DNA of 33,104 nt from Porphyromonadaceae bacterium UBA7141 (GCA_002491945.1 DKWX01000069.1:1-33104), one strand, 5' to 3'; shown: positions 1-9,354, numbered from the stretch's first letter. Notes: a model not told the origin generated them from the letters alone. Made by a program: numbers and translations.

Positions 1-1
1 T

Positions 2-421
2 TATCCCGAACTCGCGTTAATAGCTCAATTTGGGTCAAAGTGCTTTGTCTATCAAGAGGAACTTGCCCCAGCGTTGCTACAGGTTGACCACCGAATTCCT
101 TATGAAATTGGAGGCGAACCAGGAGTTGAGGTTAAACACTACATGCTCTTATGTCCATCAGCAAATAGGGCAAAATCATGGTCTTGTGAGCATTGTTCTA
201 ATTGGGACATAAAGGACCCTTCCTTTTGTGAAGATTGCTTTTGGGCGCATCCAGAACGATATACTCACATTGCAGGCAATTCCGAAAGACGGATAATCTT
301 AACATTTACAGGCGATGAAGTAAAGGATTACAACGCCCTTATTGATAGTGTAGGTGTTGAGGAAGCAGAATCTTATATTAAGAAGCTAATACGAGATACT
401 TTAGAAAAGGATTCATTGTAG
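2..421 (+). CDS. HNH endonuclease, 3' part (5' end outside window)
   Basis: The frame is open from the window edge, so the true start lies upstream; about 139 residues are visible. A 'VDHRIPYEIGGE' stretch (near base 85) is the DH core of an HNH (beta-beta-alpha metal) nuclease, preceded by 'QFGSKCFVYQE'. Two cysteine pairs follow (CEHC and CEDC), which could hold a structural zinc, then a charged helical C-terminus. This arrangement recalls HNH type II restriction endonucleases (family memory, not tested). The gene is visibly more A+T-rich than the rest of the window, which suggests recent acquisition. No methyltransferase is visible, but its expected place, upstream, is outside the window. 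The nuclease family is fairly sure; a restriction role is inference. Confidence 0.7.
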   Translation, partial: YPELALIAQFGSKCFVYQEELAPALLQVDHRIPYEIGGEPGVEVKHYMLLCPSANRAKSWSCEHCSNWDIKDPSFCEDCFWAHPERYTHIAGNSERRIILTFTGDEVKDYNALIDSVGVEEAESYIKKLIRDTLEKDSL

Positions 422-484
422 GCATACATTTGTCTATCAAGTTGTTGGTATATTGCTGTTTTTAGTTTTTGCAGTATTGGGGTA

Positions 485-592
485 TTACTGTCTTGCTACC
501 TTAGTGGAAGTGCTTTTCCGCTCCGCGCCCTTTCGTGTCGCGTCCCAGTCGGCTTTGAGATAGTACATCCGGCGGTTGCACACTTTCTTCAT
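485..592 (-). CDS. possible 35-residue basic peptide
   Basis: An ATG on the minus strand at 592 opens a short frame ending in TAA at 485. The product begins MKKVCNRRMYYLKADWDATR and is rich in Lys and Arg. It lies just beyond the hairpin at 637-673 that probably ends the upstream minus-strand gene. No promoter of the TAnnTTTG type is seen upstream. I do not recognise the peptide; it may be a remnant of a longer gene or chance. Confidence 0.25.
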   Translation of the reverse strand: MKKVCNRRMYYLKADWDATRKGAERKSTSTKVARQ

Positions 593-608
593 TCTCACTC
601 CGTGGGTA

Positions 609-640
609 TTATTATGCTAAGAGAATATTACGCTAAGAGG
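609..640. repeat. imperfect tandem duplication, 16 bp x 2
   Basis: Bases 609-624 and 625-640 match at 13 of 16 positions around the core 'gctaagag'. The second copy runs into the stem of the adjacent terminator hairpin. Confidence 0.5.
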
Positions 641-673
641 CGGCTGTGTCACGGATTACGACACAGCCGCCTC
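637..673 (-). terminator. hairpin terminator, 14-bp perfect stem
   Basis: Bases 637-650 pair perfectly with 660-673 around a 9-base loop. It lies 44 bases beyond the stop codon of the minus-strand secreted protein at 717. The run of T after the stem is weak on both strands, so factor-independent termination is likely but not certain; it may also stop plus-strand transcripts from the HNH gene. Confidence 0.6.
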
Positions 674-716
674 GGCCTTATTGCTTATTGATGGTTATGG
701 GTAAGTGTGCGGGGTA

Positions 717-3700
717 TCAGCGTACGAGTATCTTTGCCGTATGTCTGCCGGCACGCACGGCGTAGATTCCGGCGGGGAGCATGAATACGCAGTGGTCGTC
801 GAGACGGTCGCGCACCAGGATGGTGCGTCCGTTGAGGTCGGTCACGCGCAAGGGTTCTCCGGCGTATCCGCTGACGGTCATGGTGCCGCGTCCGCCGGTG
901 ATGCTTCCCTCTGCGTCGGGATTGAGCGATACGCCGCTGACGCTTCCGAACGAGTAGCCTGAGAACATTGCGAAATTCTGGTCATCCGGCAGATCGGCGT
1001 CAACCATAGGTATAAACCATGAACAATCCTGCAGCTCGGCGGGGAGAGTGACGGTGTGCGATGTCCAGCCTTCCGCGTCGCGCGGCAGTTCGGCTATCAG
1101 AATCAGATCGGTCGAGCCGTAGGCTTCGGCATAGATGCGCATCGGAGCCGCGTTGCGTCCTCCCCAGTAGTCGAACGTCAGGGTGACATCGTTGAGCCCT
1201 GTAGTGCGCATCTTCGGAAGCGCGATCCGGGCCTTGCGGTCTACGGCCTCGTAGGTGTATCCGATGAAGGCCAGCCCTGAAGGAATATCGAATATCGGAG
1301 AGATGATGCTGCCGGGATTGCCCATCACCCAGAAAGTGTCGTTATACTGTTCGTCGGGGCGCAATATCCCGATATTATAGTCGGTGATATCATTGTCGAG
1401 GTTGTTGGTCCAGGGAGCCATGACAGGCTCGCCGACGGATGCGCTGAGTCCGGCGACGTGGTAGCTGAGTCCGGCTGCATTATAGGCCATCACACCGAGC
1501 GTCATGTAGCCCAGAGGTGTTCCTTCGGGACATGTGTAAGTGTAGCTTGATACGTCCCATCCGGCATCTTCAAGGTATGTCCATTGCGAATTATAGTAAT
1601 ATATCACGTAGAGGAACGAGTCGCCGATCGGGCCACCCTCCTCGCCTTGAGTCGGCGGATCCCATGAGAGAGTCATCGACATATTGTCTTCGCTGACATC
1701 CATCTTGAGGTTTTCCACAAGATAAGGACGGTCGACACCTGTGTAGATCAGTATCTCTTCTTTCTTGCCATCGAGTCCGTCGATTGAGCAATGGGCGGTG
1801 ATTACATTATAGTTCTGGGCAGTCTTGATATCGAGTTTCATCGTCTCGCCGGGTTTGCCGGTGAGATTGAGGGTCTCTACGAGTTCGCGCTCCTTGTTGT
1901 AGCCCGGTTCGGTGGCATAGCTGCTGACGGCGACGTCCATCACCTTATCGACCGGAATGGCGCGGCCGGAGGCCGTGGTGAGCGGGAGTGTGAATTCCAC
2001 CGATGCGGAGAGCTTCCCTTCGGCGGCCGGAGTGGCCGAGAGCCCGGTGACGCCTATCGGCACTTCGGCAGAGCGTTCGGAAAGAGAAATGTCGATATCC
2101 GATACGTGGAATGACACCTGTCCGGTCTTTGTGTGTATGCCGATATAATATACACCCGGCTCCGGGATGGTGAAGAATTCCTCAAGGATGTCGCCCAGCA
2201 TGTGCTCGCAGTGTGATTCGGGGATAATGACGCGGGTCATGGCTTCGGCAGTGGGGGCTGTGCCGATATACACTTCATATGTGCCCGAAGTGTCGCGGTC
2301 GTGCACCAGTCCGATTTCCATCTCGAAGCGGTATGCCTTTTCAGTATTGTCAAACTGCATCGGGGGGAGAATCAGCCAGTCGTCGCCGTTGAATCCGGAG
2401 GCGAATGCCGGGAATCCCATCTCGGTGGTGAATCTCCATGTGTCCTCTGAGCCGTCTTCAAACTTATTGCCGTCGACGTTGATTAGAGTCATCATCTCAA
2501 GCTGCTTTTCGAGCGGGCGGAAGTGTACGGGCATCTTTAGCGGGTCGCCGTAGGTGATGAAGTTGGACGTGGCAGTGGGAGAGGCCCATCCTTTGTAGCT
2601 GGCCACAATCTCTGCCGTATAGCTTGTGAATGGCTGCCCCTGGGGCAGAGTGTAGCTGAGTTCGGTGTCGCGTGTGGTTCCGATTTTGCCGCCGTTGAGG
2701 TATACGTCGTAGGTGAGGTCGGAGAAATCCACATATCCGTCGTGAACGGATGCCGCTGGTACGTCCCATGTCACCTTGTCTTCCGTCAGGCGGGGGTTGC
2801 TGGGAGCCGAAGGGGCGTCGGCGCCGGTCCAGCGGTGCAGCAGAGCGGGTTCCCCCTTGTATCCCTCGACACTGCAGACGAGGGCGTAGGTGTGCTGCCC
2901 GTTGCTGACTGACGCTACTTTCGATACGATATCCTTGCCCGGGGCGGCGGTCCCCTTGTCGGTCGTAACGCCGTCTACGAGGAGCTCCCAGTCGACGTTG
3001 CCCTGTATCTTTGTCCCCTCCACGAGGTGGGTGGGGAGAGTCCATGTCAGCGAGCCTGACAGATCGGTGGCGGTGAAATCATACGAGCGCATAGTGGCCT
3101 GCTGCGGAGCGTCGGGCTGAGCGTTGGCCTCGGGCGAGATGAGCACCGTATAGATTTCCGCGCCGGAGCTTGAGCCGAGACGTTTCGGCGCTTTGGCTTT
3201 CGGGTCGAGGAGATAGAAGACAGTGCCCTGCCCGAGTATGTAGGCATTGTAGATGCATCCGCCGACCGACGGACTCCATGCCATGCCAGAGGCAGTGGCG
3301 GGCTGCACGTTGGAGATGGAGCGTGTGATGTCGTAGATGGTGGTGAGATTACCCTCGCGGTCTACGTTGACGAAGCGGCCATCGGTGGTGACTCCATATA
3401 TCATGTCCGACTGGGAGTCGTAGGTCATTGCGGAGCAGACATCGGCTAAGTCTACATCGCGCAGCGGATAGACACTCTCGATGTTAGTGGGAGGCACAAT
3501 GGAGAAGCAGAATCCGTCGCCTTCTTCATTATATGTATAGGCATATACCTTGTCGTCGTATACGCGGTAGGCCGATGATACGAGCACCGGGAGCCGTGTA
3601 TGCTCCAGGTCGATATACTGGACGTCGAGTATTGAGCCGTCGTTGATGTCGTATTCGAGCCATGCGTAGCCCATGAAAGCTCCGTCGAGCTTTACTCCGG

Positions 3701-4118
3701 CTACACCGGCGAAGTTGCCGTTGCGCATCCATCCGGTATATGTGGTCCATTGCCAGGCCGTAAGCTCGTCTTGCCAAAGGAACTGCGACTGCCCCGTTGC
3801 CGGATCAACGTCATACATGCCGTATTTTAGTTCGGCAATGTTGGTGTTGGCCAGAAAGCCGTACAGATGCCCTGTGGCGGGAGCTGTGCGGAATGTGCCG
3901 GCAAAATTGCGGTTGTGGAATCTCGGGGCGCGGATAGTCCTGGCGTGTGACTCGCCACCGTCCGGGAATACTTCTGCCACGGCCGAGCCGGGAAGCGTGG
4001 GACGGAAAGACTCGAAGCCCGAAGGCACAGGCACTTTCATCGTTGGAGCCGGCGGAAGCCCGATGGCGGAAGCCGACAATACGAAGGCCGACATGGCAAG
4101 CGTAAGTGTGTGTCGCAT
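717..4118 (-). CDS. large secreted FnIII/adhesin-type protein with sorting-type C-terminus
   Basis: A 1133-residue exported protein. Residues 1-19 form a signal peptide (MRHTLTLAMSAFVLSASA). Residues ~35-330 have repeated 'Y.....YG......V' strands suggesting a beta-propeller-like region. Residues ~340-530 hold fibronectin-III-like modules (one begins near 431, 'APSAPSNPRL'). Residues ~550-685 look like a cleaved-adhesin/MAM jelly roll, ~690-900 are further FnIII modules, and ~905-1080 a second jelly roll. The last ~48 residues ('VTDLNGRTILVRD', then 'LPAGIYAVRAG') resemble type IX secretion sorting tails. Role unknown; adhesion or glycan/protein binding at the surface is the usual guess for this architecture. 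It is transcribed away from a similar protein at 4490, with a good promoter at 4271-4301. Coding status is sure; function is not. Confidence 0.85.
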   Translation of the reverse strand: MRHTLTLAMSAFVLSASAIGLPPAPTMKVPVPSGFESFRPTLPGSAVAEVFPDGGESHARTIRAPRFHNRNFAGTFRTAPATGHLYGFLANTNIAELKYGMYDVDPATGQSQFLWQDELTAWQWTTYTGWMRNGNFAGVAGVKLDGAFMGYAWLEYDINDGSILDVQYIDLEHTRLPVLVSSAYRVYDDKVYAYTYNEEGDGFCFSIVPPTNIESVYPLRDVDLADVCSAMTYDSQSDMIYGVTTDGRFVNVDREGNLTTIYDITRSISNVQPATASGMAWSPSVGGCIYNAYILGQGTVFYLLDPKAKAPKRLGSSSGAEIYTVLISPEANAQPDAPQQATMRSYDFTATDLSGSLTWTLPTHLVEGTKIQGNVDWELLVDGVTTDKGTAAPGKDIVSKVASVSNGQHTYALVCSVEGYKGEPALLHRWTGADAPSAPSNPRLTEDKVTWDVPAASVHDGYVDFSDLTYDVYLNGGKIGTTRDTELSYTLPQGQPFTSYTAEIVASYKGWASPTATSNFITYGDPLKMPVHFRPLEKQLEMMTLINVDGNKFEDGSEDTWRFTTEMGFPAFASGFNGDDWLILPPMQFDNTEKAYRFEMEIGLVHDRDTSGTYEVYIGTAPTAEAMTRVIIPESHCEHMLGDILEEFFTIPEPGVYYIGIHTKTGQVSFHVSDIDISLSERSAEVPIGVTGLSATPAAEGKLSASVEFTLPLTTASGRAIPVDKVMDVAVSSYATEPGYNKERELVETLNLTGKPGETMKLDIKTAQNYNVITAHCSIDGLDGKKEEILIYTGVDRPYLVENLKMDVSEDNMSMTLSWDPPTQGEEGGPIGDSFLYVIYYYNSQWTYLEDAGWDVSSYTYTCPEGTPLGYMTLGVMAYNAAGLSYHVAGLSASVGEPVMAPWTNNLDNDITDYNIGILRPDEQYNDTFWVMGNPGSIISPIFDIPSGLAFIGYTYEAVDRKARIALPKMRTTGLNDVTLTFDYWGGRNAAPMRIYAEAYGSTDLILIAELPRDAEGWTSHTVTLPAELQDCSWFIPMVDADLPDDQNFAMFSGYSFGSVSGVSLNPDAEGSITGGRGTMTVSGYAGEPLRVTDLNGRTILVRDRLDDHCVFMLPAGIYAVRAGRHTAKILVR

Positions 4119-4270
4119 AATAACGGATGTTAGGGTTAGTATTAAAAAGGCCGTCTGTGAGGATGGCTTTTACTCTTTGAAACCATAGGCGTGTGTAGAG
4201 AGAATTACAAAATATTATCCACAGAGATAAAATAGTGTAAATTTAGTATCACCGCTTTGATTTTCTGCCT

Positions 4271-4301
4271 CAAAGATAGGCAATAAATCGGAAAAATCAA
4301 A
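4271..4301 (-). promoter_or_regulatory. Bacteroidota-type promoter for the 717-4118 gene
   Basis: On the minus strand, TTTG (4298-4301) is followed after exactly 19 bases by TATCTTTG (4271-4278), matching the TTTG / TAnnTTTG consensus. Transcription would start near 4264, giving a leader of about 145 bases. Confidence 0.6.
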
Positions 4302-4310
4302 AAATTGTGC

Positions 4311-4318
4311 TAATTTTG
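4311..4318 (+). promoter_or_regulatory. possible -7 box for the divergent 4490 gene
   Basis: TAATTTTG fits TAnnTTTG on the plus strand, but no TTTG lies at the usual distance upstream. It sits just outside the oppositely directed promoter, so the two start regions are nearly back to back. The 371-base region 4119-4489 otherwise holds no gene. Confidence 0.35.
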
Positions 4319-4489
4319 TGAAGTGAACAGTCAATAACTTGAACTCAAATAATTCTTGCTATTGAACGGTTGTAACGCGATATGATACATCAATTTGTAT
4401 TGGCCTGTGCACAATGTCCGGCCGGAAAGCGGCTGTAAGGAATATAGCGCACAATGCTCTTCAAACCAACCAAACAAAAACATCTGCCT

Positions 4490-6964
4490 ATGACACATTT
4501 TATGCAACGCGCTCTTTCGGCTCTGGTGATGGCCGTGGCGCTGGCAGTGCCGTGTGGTGCGGCCACTCCGGGGCAACCCGAACTGACCATGACATTCGAG
4601 ATTCTCCCCGGCGGGGGAGCGGTGAAGGGGGTGCTTACGGCTCCGCTCACCGACAACATGCAGCGGGAACTTCCGGCCGATGCGGCTATGGATATTTCAG
4701 TCACACGGTCGGCATATTCGCTTGGTCAGTCGGAACTCCAGGTGCAGTATTTTGCCGGTTTGGCTCCGGGGGAGACAGTGACTTTCTATGATGACATTTC
4801 TCCGCGGTGGGAATATAACCAGCAGTACACCTATATGGCCCAGGTCACTCTCCCCGGATATACGTTCTATACCGGCTATGGGAATATGCGTCCCGGAGTG
4901 GCGTTCAATTTCGAGCAGAATGCGTTTTCGCTTGAGCCGTCGGCTGACTGGAAATCGGTCAGGTTGTCGGCGGTGGTGCCGCATCGCGATACCGACGGAC
5001 TTGAACTGACCGTCGACATAACATCGGTCGTATTCTATCGCGCGGTCGACACCTCTTCGTGGCCCTACCGTTATGAAGAGGTGGGTTCTGCCGTGGATTT
5101 CAGCCCGAAGGAGACTGTATACGTCATCGATGATTCTCCTGTTCAGAATGCTACCAATCATTATATGGTGCGTGCCATCACACCCTACGGTTATGCGGAG
5201 ATGTCAGGCTCGTGCTATGTGGGTCTTGACCTGCCCGGCGCACCGATGGATGTGACGGCGGAAAAAAGCGCCGATGGCGCGCTGATAAGCTGGAACGCTC
5301 CGGAGAACGGACTGAACTGGGGGTATATCGACCCGGAGACGGTAACATATAATGTGTACCGCTGCTGGTCATACGGTCCGACAGGGCGCCAGCTGCTGGC
5401 CGAAGGGGTCAGCGAGCGCTCGCTGACCGATACCGGAGACGGACTTGACGCTCCTCTGGCGGTGCGCTATGAGGTGGAGTCGGTCAATGAACGCGGCGTG
5501 GGCAAAAGCGCCTACAGCGGCTATGACTATGATATTATCGTCGGCCCGGCATATGCCATGCCGTTCCGCGAGACGTTTGACGGCGGCCTGGACTGTGAGT
5601 GGCATCTCGCATCATCGAGCTATTATGCCCAGTGGTATATGGCTGCGGCGGGCGAGTACGGCAGCACCCCGGTGACGGTGAATCCGAAGCAGGGGAGCGG
5701 TCTGATATACGTAGACTATGTCTACAGCAAGCCCCCGTCGGGCACCACCAATACCATGACCTCATATAAGATCGACATGAGCGGAGCGGATAATCCCTAT
5801 CTTTCGTTCTGGTATTATGCCATCCCCGACAATGATGTGACCATAGCGGCAGACTGCTCGGCCGACGGCGGCGTGTCGTTCGGCGAGCCTGTCGTGATAC
5901 GCATTGCCGATGATACGGCCGAAGGGGCCGGATGGCGTCAGGCACGTATGCCCCTTGCCGGGATGAAGGGAAGCGATGCGGTGGTGCTGCGAATCACTAC
6001 TTCTTATCTCGACACCCCATCGTCGGCCATAATTGATGATGTGCAGGTGATCGACTATCCGCAGGTGCGCGGCCTGACGGCCGAAGTCGATGCGTCGGCC
6101 ATGAGCGCGGTGCTGACATGGAGTCTGCCGGAAGATGCGCCGGAGTGCGTGGGCTTTATGGGCTACATCGACGGCGAGGAGACCGGAGAGGTGGCATCTC
6201 CATGGACAGTGGAGAATCTGGAGTACGACCACAGCTATTCATTCCAGGTGCGTCCGATGTATGAGGATGTCGAAATCGATGCGTCGGCACCCTGCGTGGT
6301 GGTGATTAATTCTCCGGCTGTGACTGATTTCTCGGTGGGCGATTATGATTATACAGTCCTCTTGATGGAAGTGGTGCCCCCGGTGGCTTACGTCTCGGGT
6401 TATCACGGTCGCGGCGGATTGCTCCGTCTTCCGGCCTCTGTGAAGTTTAATGATGAGGAGTATTCTGTGCAGGGTGTGGCTGATGCCGCTTTCCGAGGCA
6501 ATGCGTCGGTGGAGAGTGTGACTCTCCCGGATGGCTACAGTTATGTGGGACGGGAGGCATTCGCCGGATGCGGCTCGCTGCTGGCGGTGTCGGTCCCCGA
6601 GTCGTTGCTGACCATAGGTAAGCGTGCGTTTGCAGACTGCGGTGCGTTGGCTGATGTGACGTTTGCCGGGACCCAACCGCCTGCAGTCGAGGCCGATGCC
6701 TTCAGCGGCGTGGCCGAGGGATGCAAGGGGCATTGCCCGGAAGGTTCGGCCGGGAAATATGCCGCAGTCGAGGCACTCTCGCATCTTGATTTCGGTATTG
6801 CCGGAATCGATGCAATCGCCGGCGGCGAGGATGTGGTATCGGTGGAATGGTATGATATGGCGGGAAGGTGTCTGCCGGCCCCCGCGTCAGGGCGTCCCTG
6901 CGTGGCTCGTGTGCGCCTTGCCGATGGCCGCGTGTTGCATCGCACGGTGCTGCCGCGCCACTGA
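4490..6964 (+). CDS. large secreted protein: FnIII, jelly roll and BspA-type leucine-rich repeats
   Basis: I place the start at 4490 rather than 4454 because it puts the signal peptide (MTHFMQRALSALVMAVALAV) at the N-terminus; the product is 824 residues. Order of regions: strand-rich N-terminal domain (~25-240), FnIII module (~250-345), cleaved-adhesin/MAM-like jelly roll (~357-523, ending 'IIDDVQVIDYP'), a second FnIII module (~527-615), LRR_5/BspA-type repeats (~641-767, with 'AFAGCGSLLAVSVP' and 'AFADCGALADVTFAG'), and a short C-terminal tail 'VEWYDMAGR...' like a type IX sorting domain. It shares this build with the divergent 717-4118 gene, and its repeats and tail match the broken gene at 14743. 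A surface or released binding protein is likely; the ligand cannot be told. A strong terminator follows at 6992. Confidence 0.85.
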   Translation: MTHFMQRALSALVMAVALAVPCGAATPGQPELTMTFEILPGGGAVKGVLTAPLTDNMQRELPADAAMDISVTRSAYSLGQSELQVQYFAGLAPGETVTFYDDISPRWEYNQQYTYMAQVTLPGYTFYTGYGNMRPGVAFNFEQNAFSLEPSADWKSVRLSAVVPHRDTDGLELTVDITSVVFYRAVDTSSWPYRYEEVGSAVDFSPKETVYVIDDSPVQNATNHYMVRAITPYGYAEMSGSCYVGLDLPGAPMDVTAEKSADGALISWNAPENGLNWGYIDPETVTYNVYRCWSYGPTGRQLLAEGVSERSLTDTGDGLDAPLAVRYEVESVNERGVGKSAYSGYDYDIIVGPAYAMPFRETFDGGLDCEWHLASSSYYAQWYMAAAGEYGSTPVTVNPKQGSGLIYVDYVYSKPPSGTTNTMTSYKIDMSGADNPYLSFWYYAIPDNDVTIAADCSADGGVSFGEPVVIRIADDTAEGAGWRQARMPLAGMKGSDAVVLRITTSYLDTPSSAIIDDVQVIDYPQVRGLTAEVDASAMSAVLTWSLPEDAPECVGFMGYIDGEETGEVASPWTVENLEYDHSYSFQVRPMYEDVEIDASAPCVVVINSPAVTDFSVGDYDYTVLLMEVVPPVAYVSGYHGRGGLLRLPASVKFNDEEYSVQGVADAAFRGNASVESVTLPDGYSYVGREAFAGCGSLLAVSVPESLLTIGKRAFADCGALADVTFAGTQPPAVEADAFSGVAEGCKGHCPEGSAGKYAAVEALSHLDFGIAGIDAIAGGEDVVSVEWYDMAGRCLPAPASGRPCVARVRLADGRVLHRTVLPRH

Positions 6965-6991
6965 TCATCACATGATGTAAAAAACTGTCAG

Positions 6992-7027
6992 CCGGGGAGG
7001 AAGATGTGAATCTTCTTCCCCGGTTTT
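6992..7027 (+). terminator. hairpin terminator after the 4490 gene
   Basis: Bases 6992-7005 pair with 7010-7023 (14 pairs, one G-T wobble) around a 4-base loop, followed by TTTT. On the minus strand a run of six T lies ~10 bases past the stem, so it may also end the helicase transcript. Confidence 0.75.
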
Positions 7028-7128
7028 ATCGTGTCTCGGTGTATCTCGCCCCCAGTATCGCCCGCCTCATCTTTGCAGCCCGCTTCCGGGATAGAGGGAT
7101 AATGAAGTATGACACTGGAAATAATGGG

Positions 7129-9354
7129 TCAGGCAAGCGGACTGAGCACGCGCGTCAGCAGCGAGCGCTCGGAAGCGGCATCGTCGCCGAATCGTACACG
7201 GGCCTTCATCCCGCCGCGTTCTATTTCTATTATGGTGCCTATGCCGAAATACCGGTGGACCACACGCTGCCCCGGGCGCAGCGTCGCGGCGGCGTCTCCC
7301 GTTCCGGGGCCACCGTCTGGAGATGCGGCCGCCGTGATACCGGTCTCCGCATCAATCGAGCGGGCCAGCATCCTGCTCCCTTCCCAAAGAGACGGGGCGG
7401 CCTTCCCCTCATGCAGCAGCAGCTCGTCGGAAATCTCGGCCAGAAAACGGGAGGGGTATTTGTCGGTCGACGACTGCACGTTGTATCCCTCGCTTTCGGT
7501 CAGACAGAGAGTGCGTCGCGCACGCGTGACGGCCACATACATAAGCCGGCGCTCCTCTTCGAGCGCCTCCAGGCGCCGCTCGCGCAGCGCGCGGTGACTC
7601 GGAAAGATACCCTCCGACAGGCCGCACACCGCCACGTGGTCGAACTCCAGCCCCTTGCTCTGGTGTATCGTCATCAGGCGCACGCAGTCACCCTCCTGAC
7701 GATGGTCGGCGTTGGTATACATGGCGATATCCTGCAGGTAGACCGGCAGACTGATTTCATCCTGGTCGCGGCGGCTCTCATAGTGGCGTACGGAGTTGAG
7801 CAGTTCCTCCACATTCTCCAGCCGCTCTGTCTCGGGGTCCTCGCGCAGCATCCGCGTCAGTCCCGACTCTTTGAGCACCTTGTTAAGCAGTTCCGAAACA
7901 CTGGTGGAGAGCATCGCGGCGCGAGCCTCCTCTATAAGCGTGATGAATTCCTGCAGCGGTTTATAAGCCCGCGTCCCCTTCCATTCCTCGATATGCAGCT
8001 TCAGGGCCTCATAGCAAGGGATGTTCTCGCTGCGCGAATAATCGCGTATTTTCCCGAGCGAAGTGTTGCCGAACCGCCGGGACGGTGTATTGACGATTCG
8101 GGCGAAGGAGAGGTTGTCGTTGCGGGCTATCAGGCGCAGGTAGGCCAAAGCGTCCTTGATTTCCTTGCGTTCGAAGAATCGCACCCCCCCCCAGATTGTA
8201 TATGGTATGTCGCGGCGCAGCAGTTCCTGCTCCAGAGCGCGCGACATATAGGAGGCTCTGTAGAGGATGGCCATCGAGCCGTAGGCGCTCCCGTCGCGAT
8301 GCAGGCGTTCGGTTTCGCGCACTATGGCCCGGGCCTCGTGCGTCTCGTCGCTGCAGTGGATATGCACGGGGCGGGTCCCCGGAGAGTTCCGGGTGAAGAG
8401 TTCTTTGGGAATGCGCCGCCGGTTGTGTGATATTATGGAATTGGCCACGTCCAGAATCTCGGGTGTCGAACGGTAGTTCTGTGGCAGAATTATTGTGGCA
8501 TCGGCCTTCCAGTCGATAAACTCCGCCGGCCGGGCACCTCGCCACTCGTAGATGGCCTGGTCGGGGTCGCCCACAGCGAAGAGATTGCGGTAGAGGGCGG
8601 TGATGATGCGGATAATCTTCCAGTCGGAGCTGTTGCAGTCCTGGGCCTCGTCGATCATGACATAGTTGAGTGTCTGCTGCCAGTACTGACGCACTTCGGC
8701 AAATCGGTCGAAGATATAGAGTGTGAAGAGCACGAGGTCGTCGAAGTCAAGGCAGTAGTTGAGAGTCTGGTAATGAATGTAGCTTTCAGAGGGAGTCATC
8801 CCCGCCGTGTCGGAGAATCGAGGAGATGATGGAAGCATATAGCGCTCAATATATTTAGGGCATACGGCATATTTGAATTGCGCCACTTCGCGGGAGAGCT
8901 GTCGCACTTCCTTCTTGGTGCGGTCGAGACCGTGAAGTTCGAGCACCTGTTTGGCAAGCTGTTCGGTATCGGCCTCATCGAGGATAGTGAAATTTGCCGG
9001 GAACCCGAGACGGTAGATGTCGCGGCGCAGCACCTTTACGCAGAAACCGTGGATTGTGCATACGAAATCATTGACACTCCCGGCACCGACCAATGCCGAG
9101 ATGCGGGTACGCATCTCTTGGGCGGCCTTGTTGGTAAATGTCATGCAGAGAATGTTGGCGGGGTCGATTCCGAAGTTGTTGACCAGATGTGCGAATCGGT
9201 GTACGAGCACCCTCGTCTTTCCGGATCCGGCGCCGGCCACGAGCCTCACCTCACCTTCAGTGGCAGCCACGGCTTCGCGCTGGAGGTCGTTGAGCGCGTC
9301 AAATATCGGGTCGTTGTTTTCGGGAGCGTTGTGCATGGAGTCGGAAAGTGTCAT
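7129..9354 (-). CDS. UvrD/PcrA-type ATP-dependent DNA helicase
   Basis: A superfamily-1A 3'-5' helicase of 741 residues, the usual length of UvrD/PcrA. Visible motifs: Walker A 'GAGSGKT' (41-47), 'FTNKAAQEM', motif II 'MIDEAQD' (~233), motif III 'AVGDPDQAIYEWRGA', motif IV 'LPQNYRS', 'GGVRFFERKEIKDALAYLRL', motif V 'LMTIHQSKGLEF' (~558) and motif VI 'RRLMYVAVTRAR' (~600). The C-terminus 'PGQRVVHRYFGIGTIIEIE' is the Tudor-like domain of PcrA/UvrD that contacts RNA polymerase in other bacteria. Its expected role is unwinding in excision and mismatch repair and clearing of stalled complexes. Bacteroidota often carry several paralogs, so I do not assign a symbol. A run of nine G lies in the coding strand near 8184-8192. 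Monocistronic, with promoter at 9483. Confidence 0.93.
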   Translation of the reverse strand: MTLSDSMHNAPENNDPIFDALNDLQREAVAATEGEVRLVAGAGSGKTRVLVHRFAHLVNNFGIDPANILCMTFTNKAAQEMRTRISALVGAGSVNDFVCTIHGFCVKVLRRDIYRLGFPANFTILDEADTEQLAKQVLELHGLDRTKKEVRQLSREVAQFKYAVCPKYIERYMLPSSPRFSDTAGMTPSESYIHYQTLNYCLDFDDLVLFTLYIFDRFAEVRQYWQQTLNYVMIDEAQDCNSSDWKIIRIITALYRNLFAVGDPDQAIYEWRGARPAEFIDWKADATIILPQNYRSTPEILDVANSIISHNRRRIPKELFTRNSPGTRPVHIHCSDETHEARAIVRETERLHRDGSAYGSMAILYRASYMSRALEQELLRRDIPYTIWGGVRFFERKEIKDALAYLRLIARNDNLSFARIVNTPSRRFGNTSLGKIRDYSRSENIPCYEALKLHIEEWKGTRAYKPLQEFITLIEEARAAMLSTSVSELLNKVLKESGLTRMLREDPETERLENVEELLNSVRHYESRRDQDEISLPVYLQDIAMYTNADHRQEGDCVRLMTIHQSKGLEFDHVAVCGLSEGIFPSHRALRERRLEALEEERRLMYVAVTRARRTLCLTESEGYNVQSSTDKYPSRFLAEISDELLLHEGKAAPSLWEGSRMLARSIDAETGITAAASPDGGPGTGDAAATLRPGQRVVHRYFGIGTIIEIERGGMKARVRFGDDAASERSLLTRVLSPLA

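Noticed and set aside
7006..8430. 474-codon open frame on the plus strand
   Set aside because: It lies opposite the helicase gene, whose motifs are all conserved; the product has no recognisable domain and is Arg/His-rich as expected for an antisense frame.
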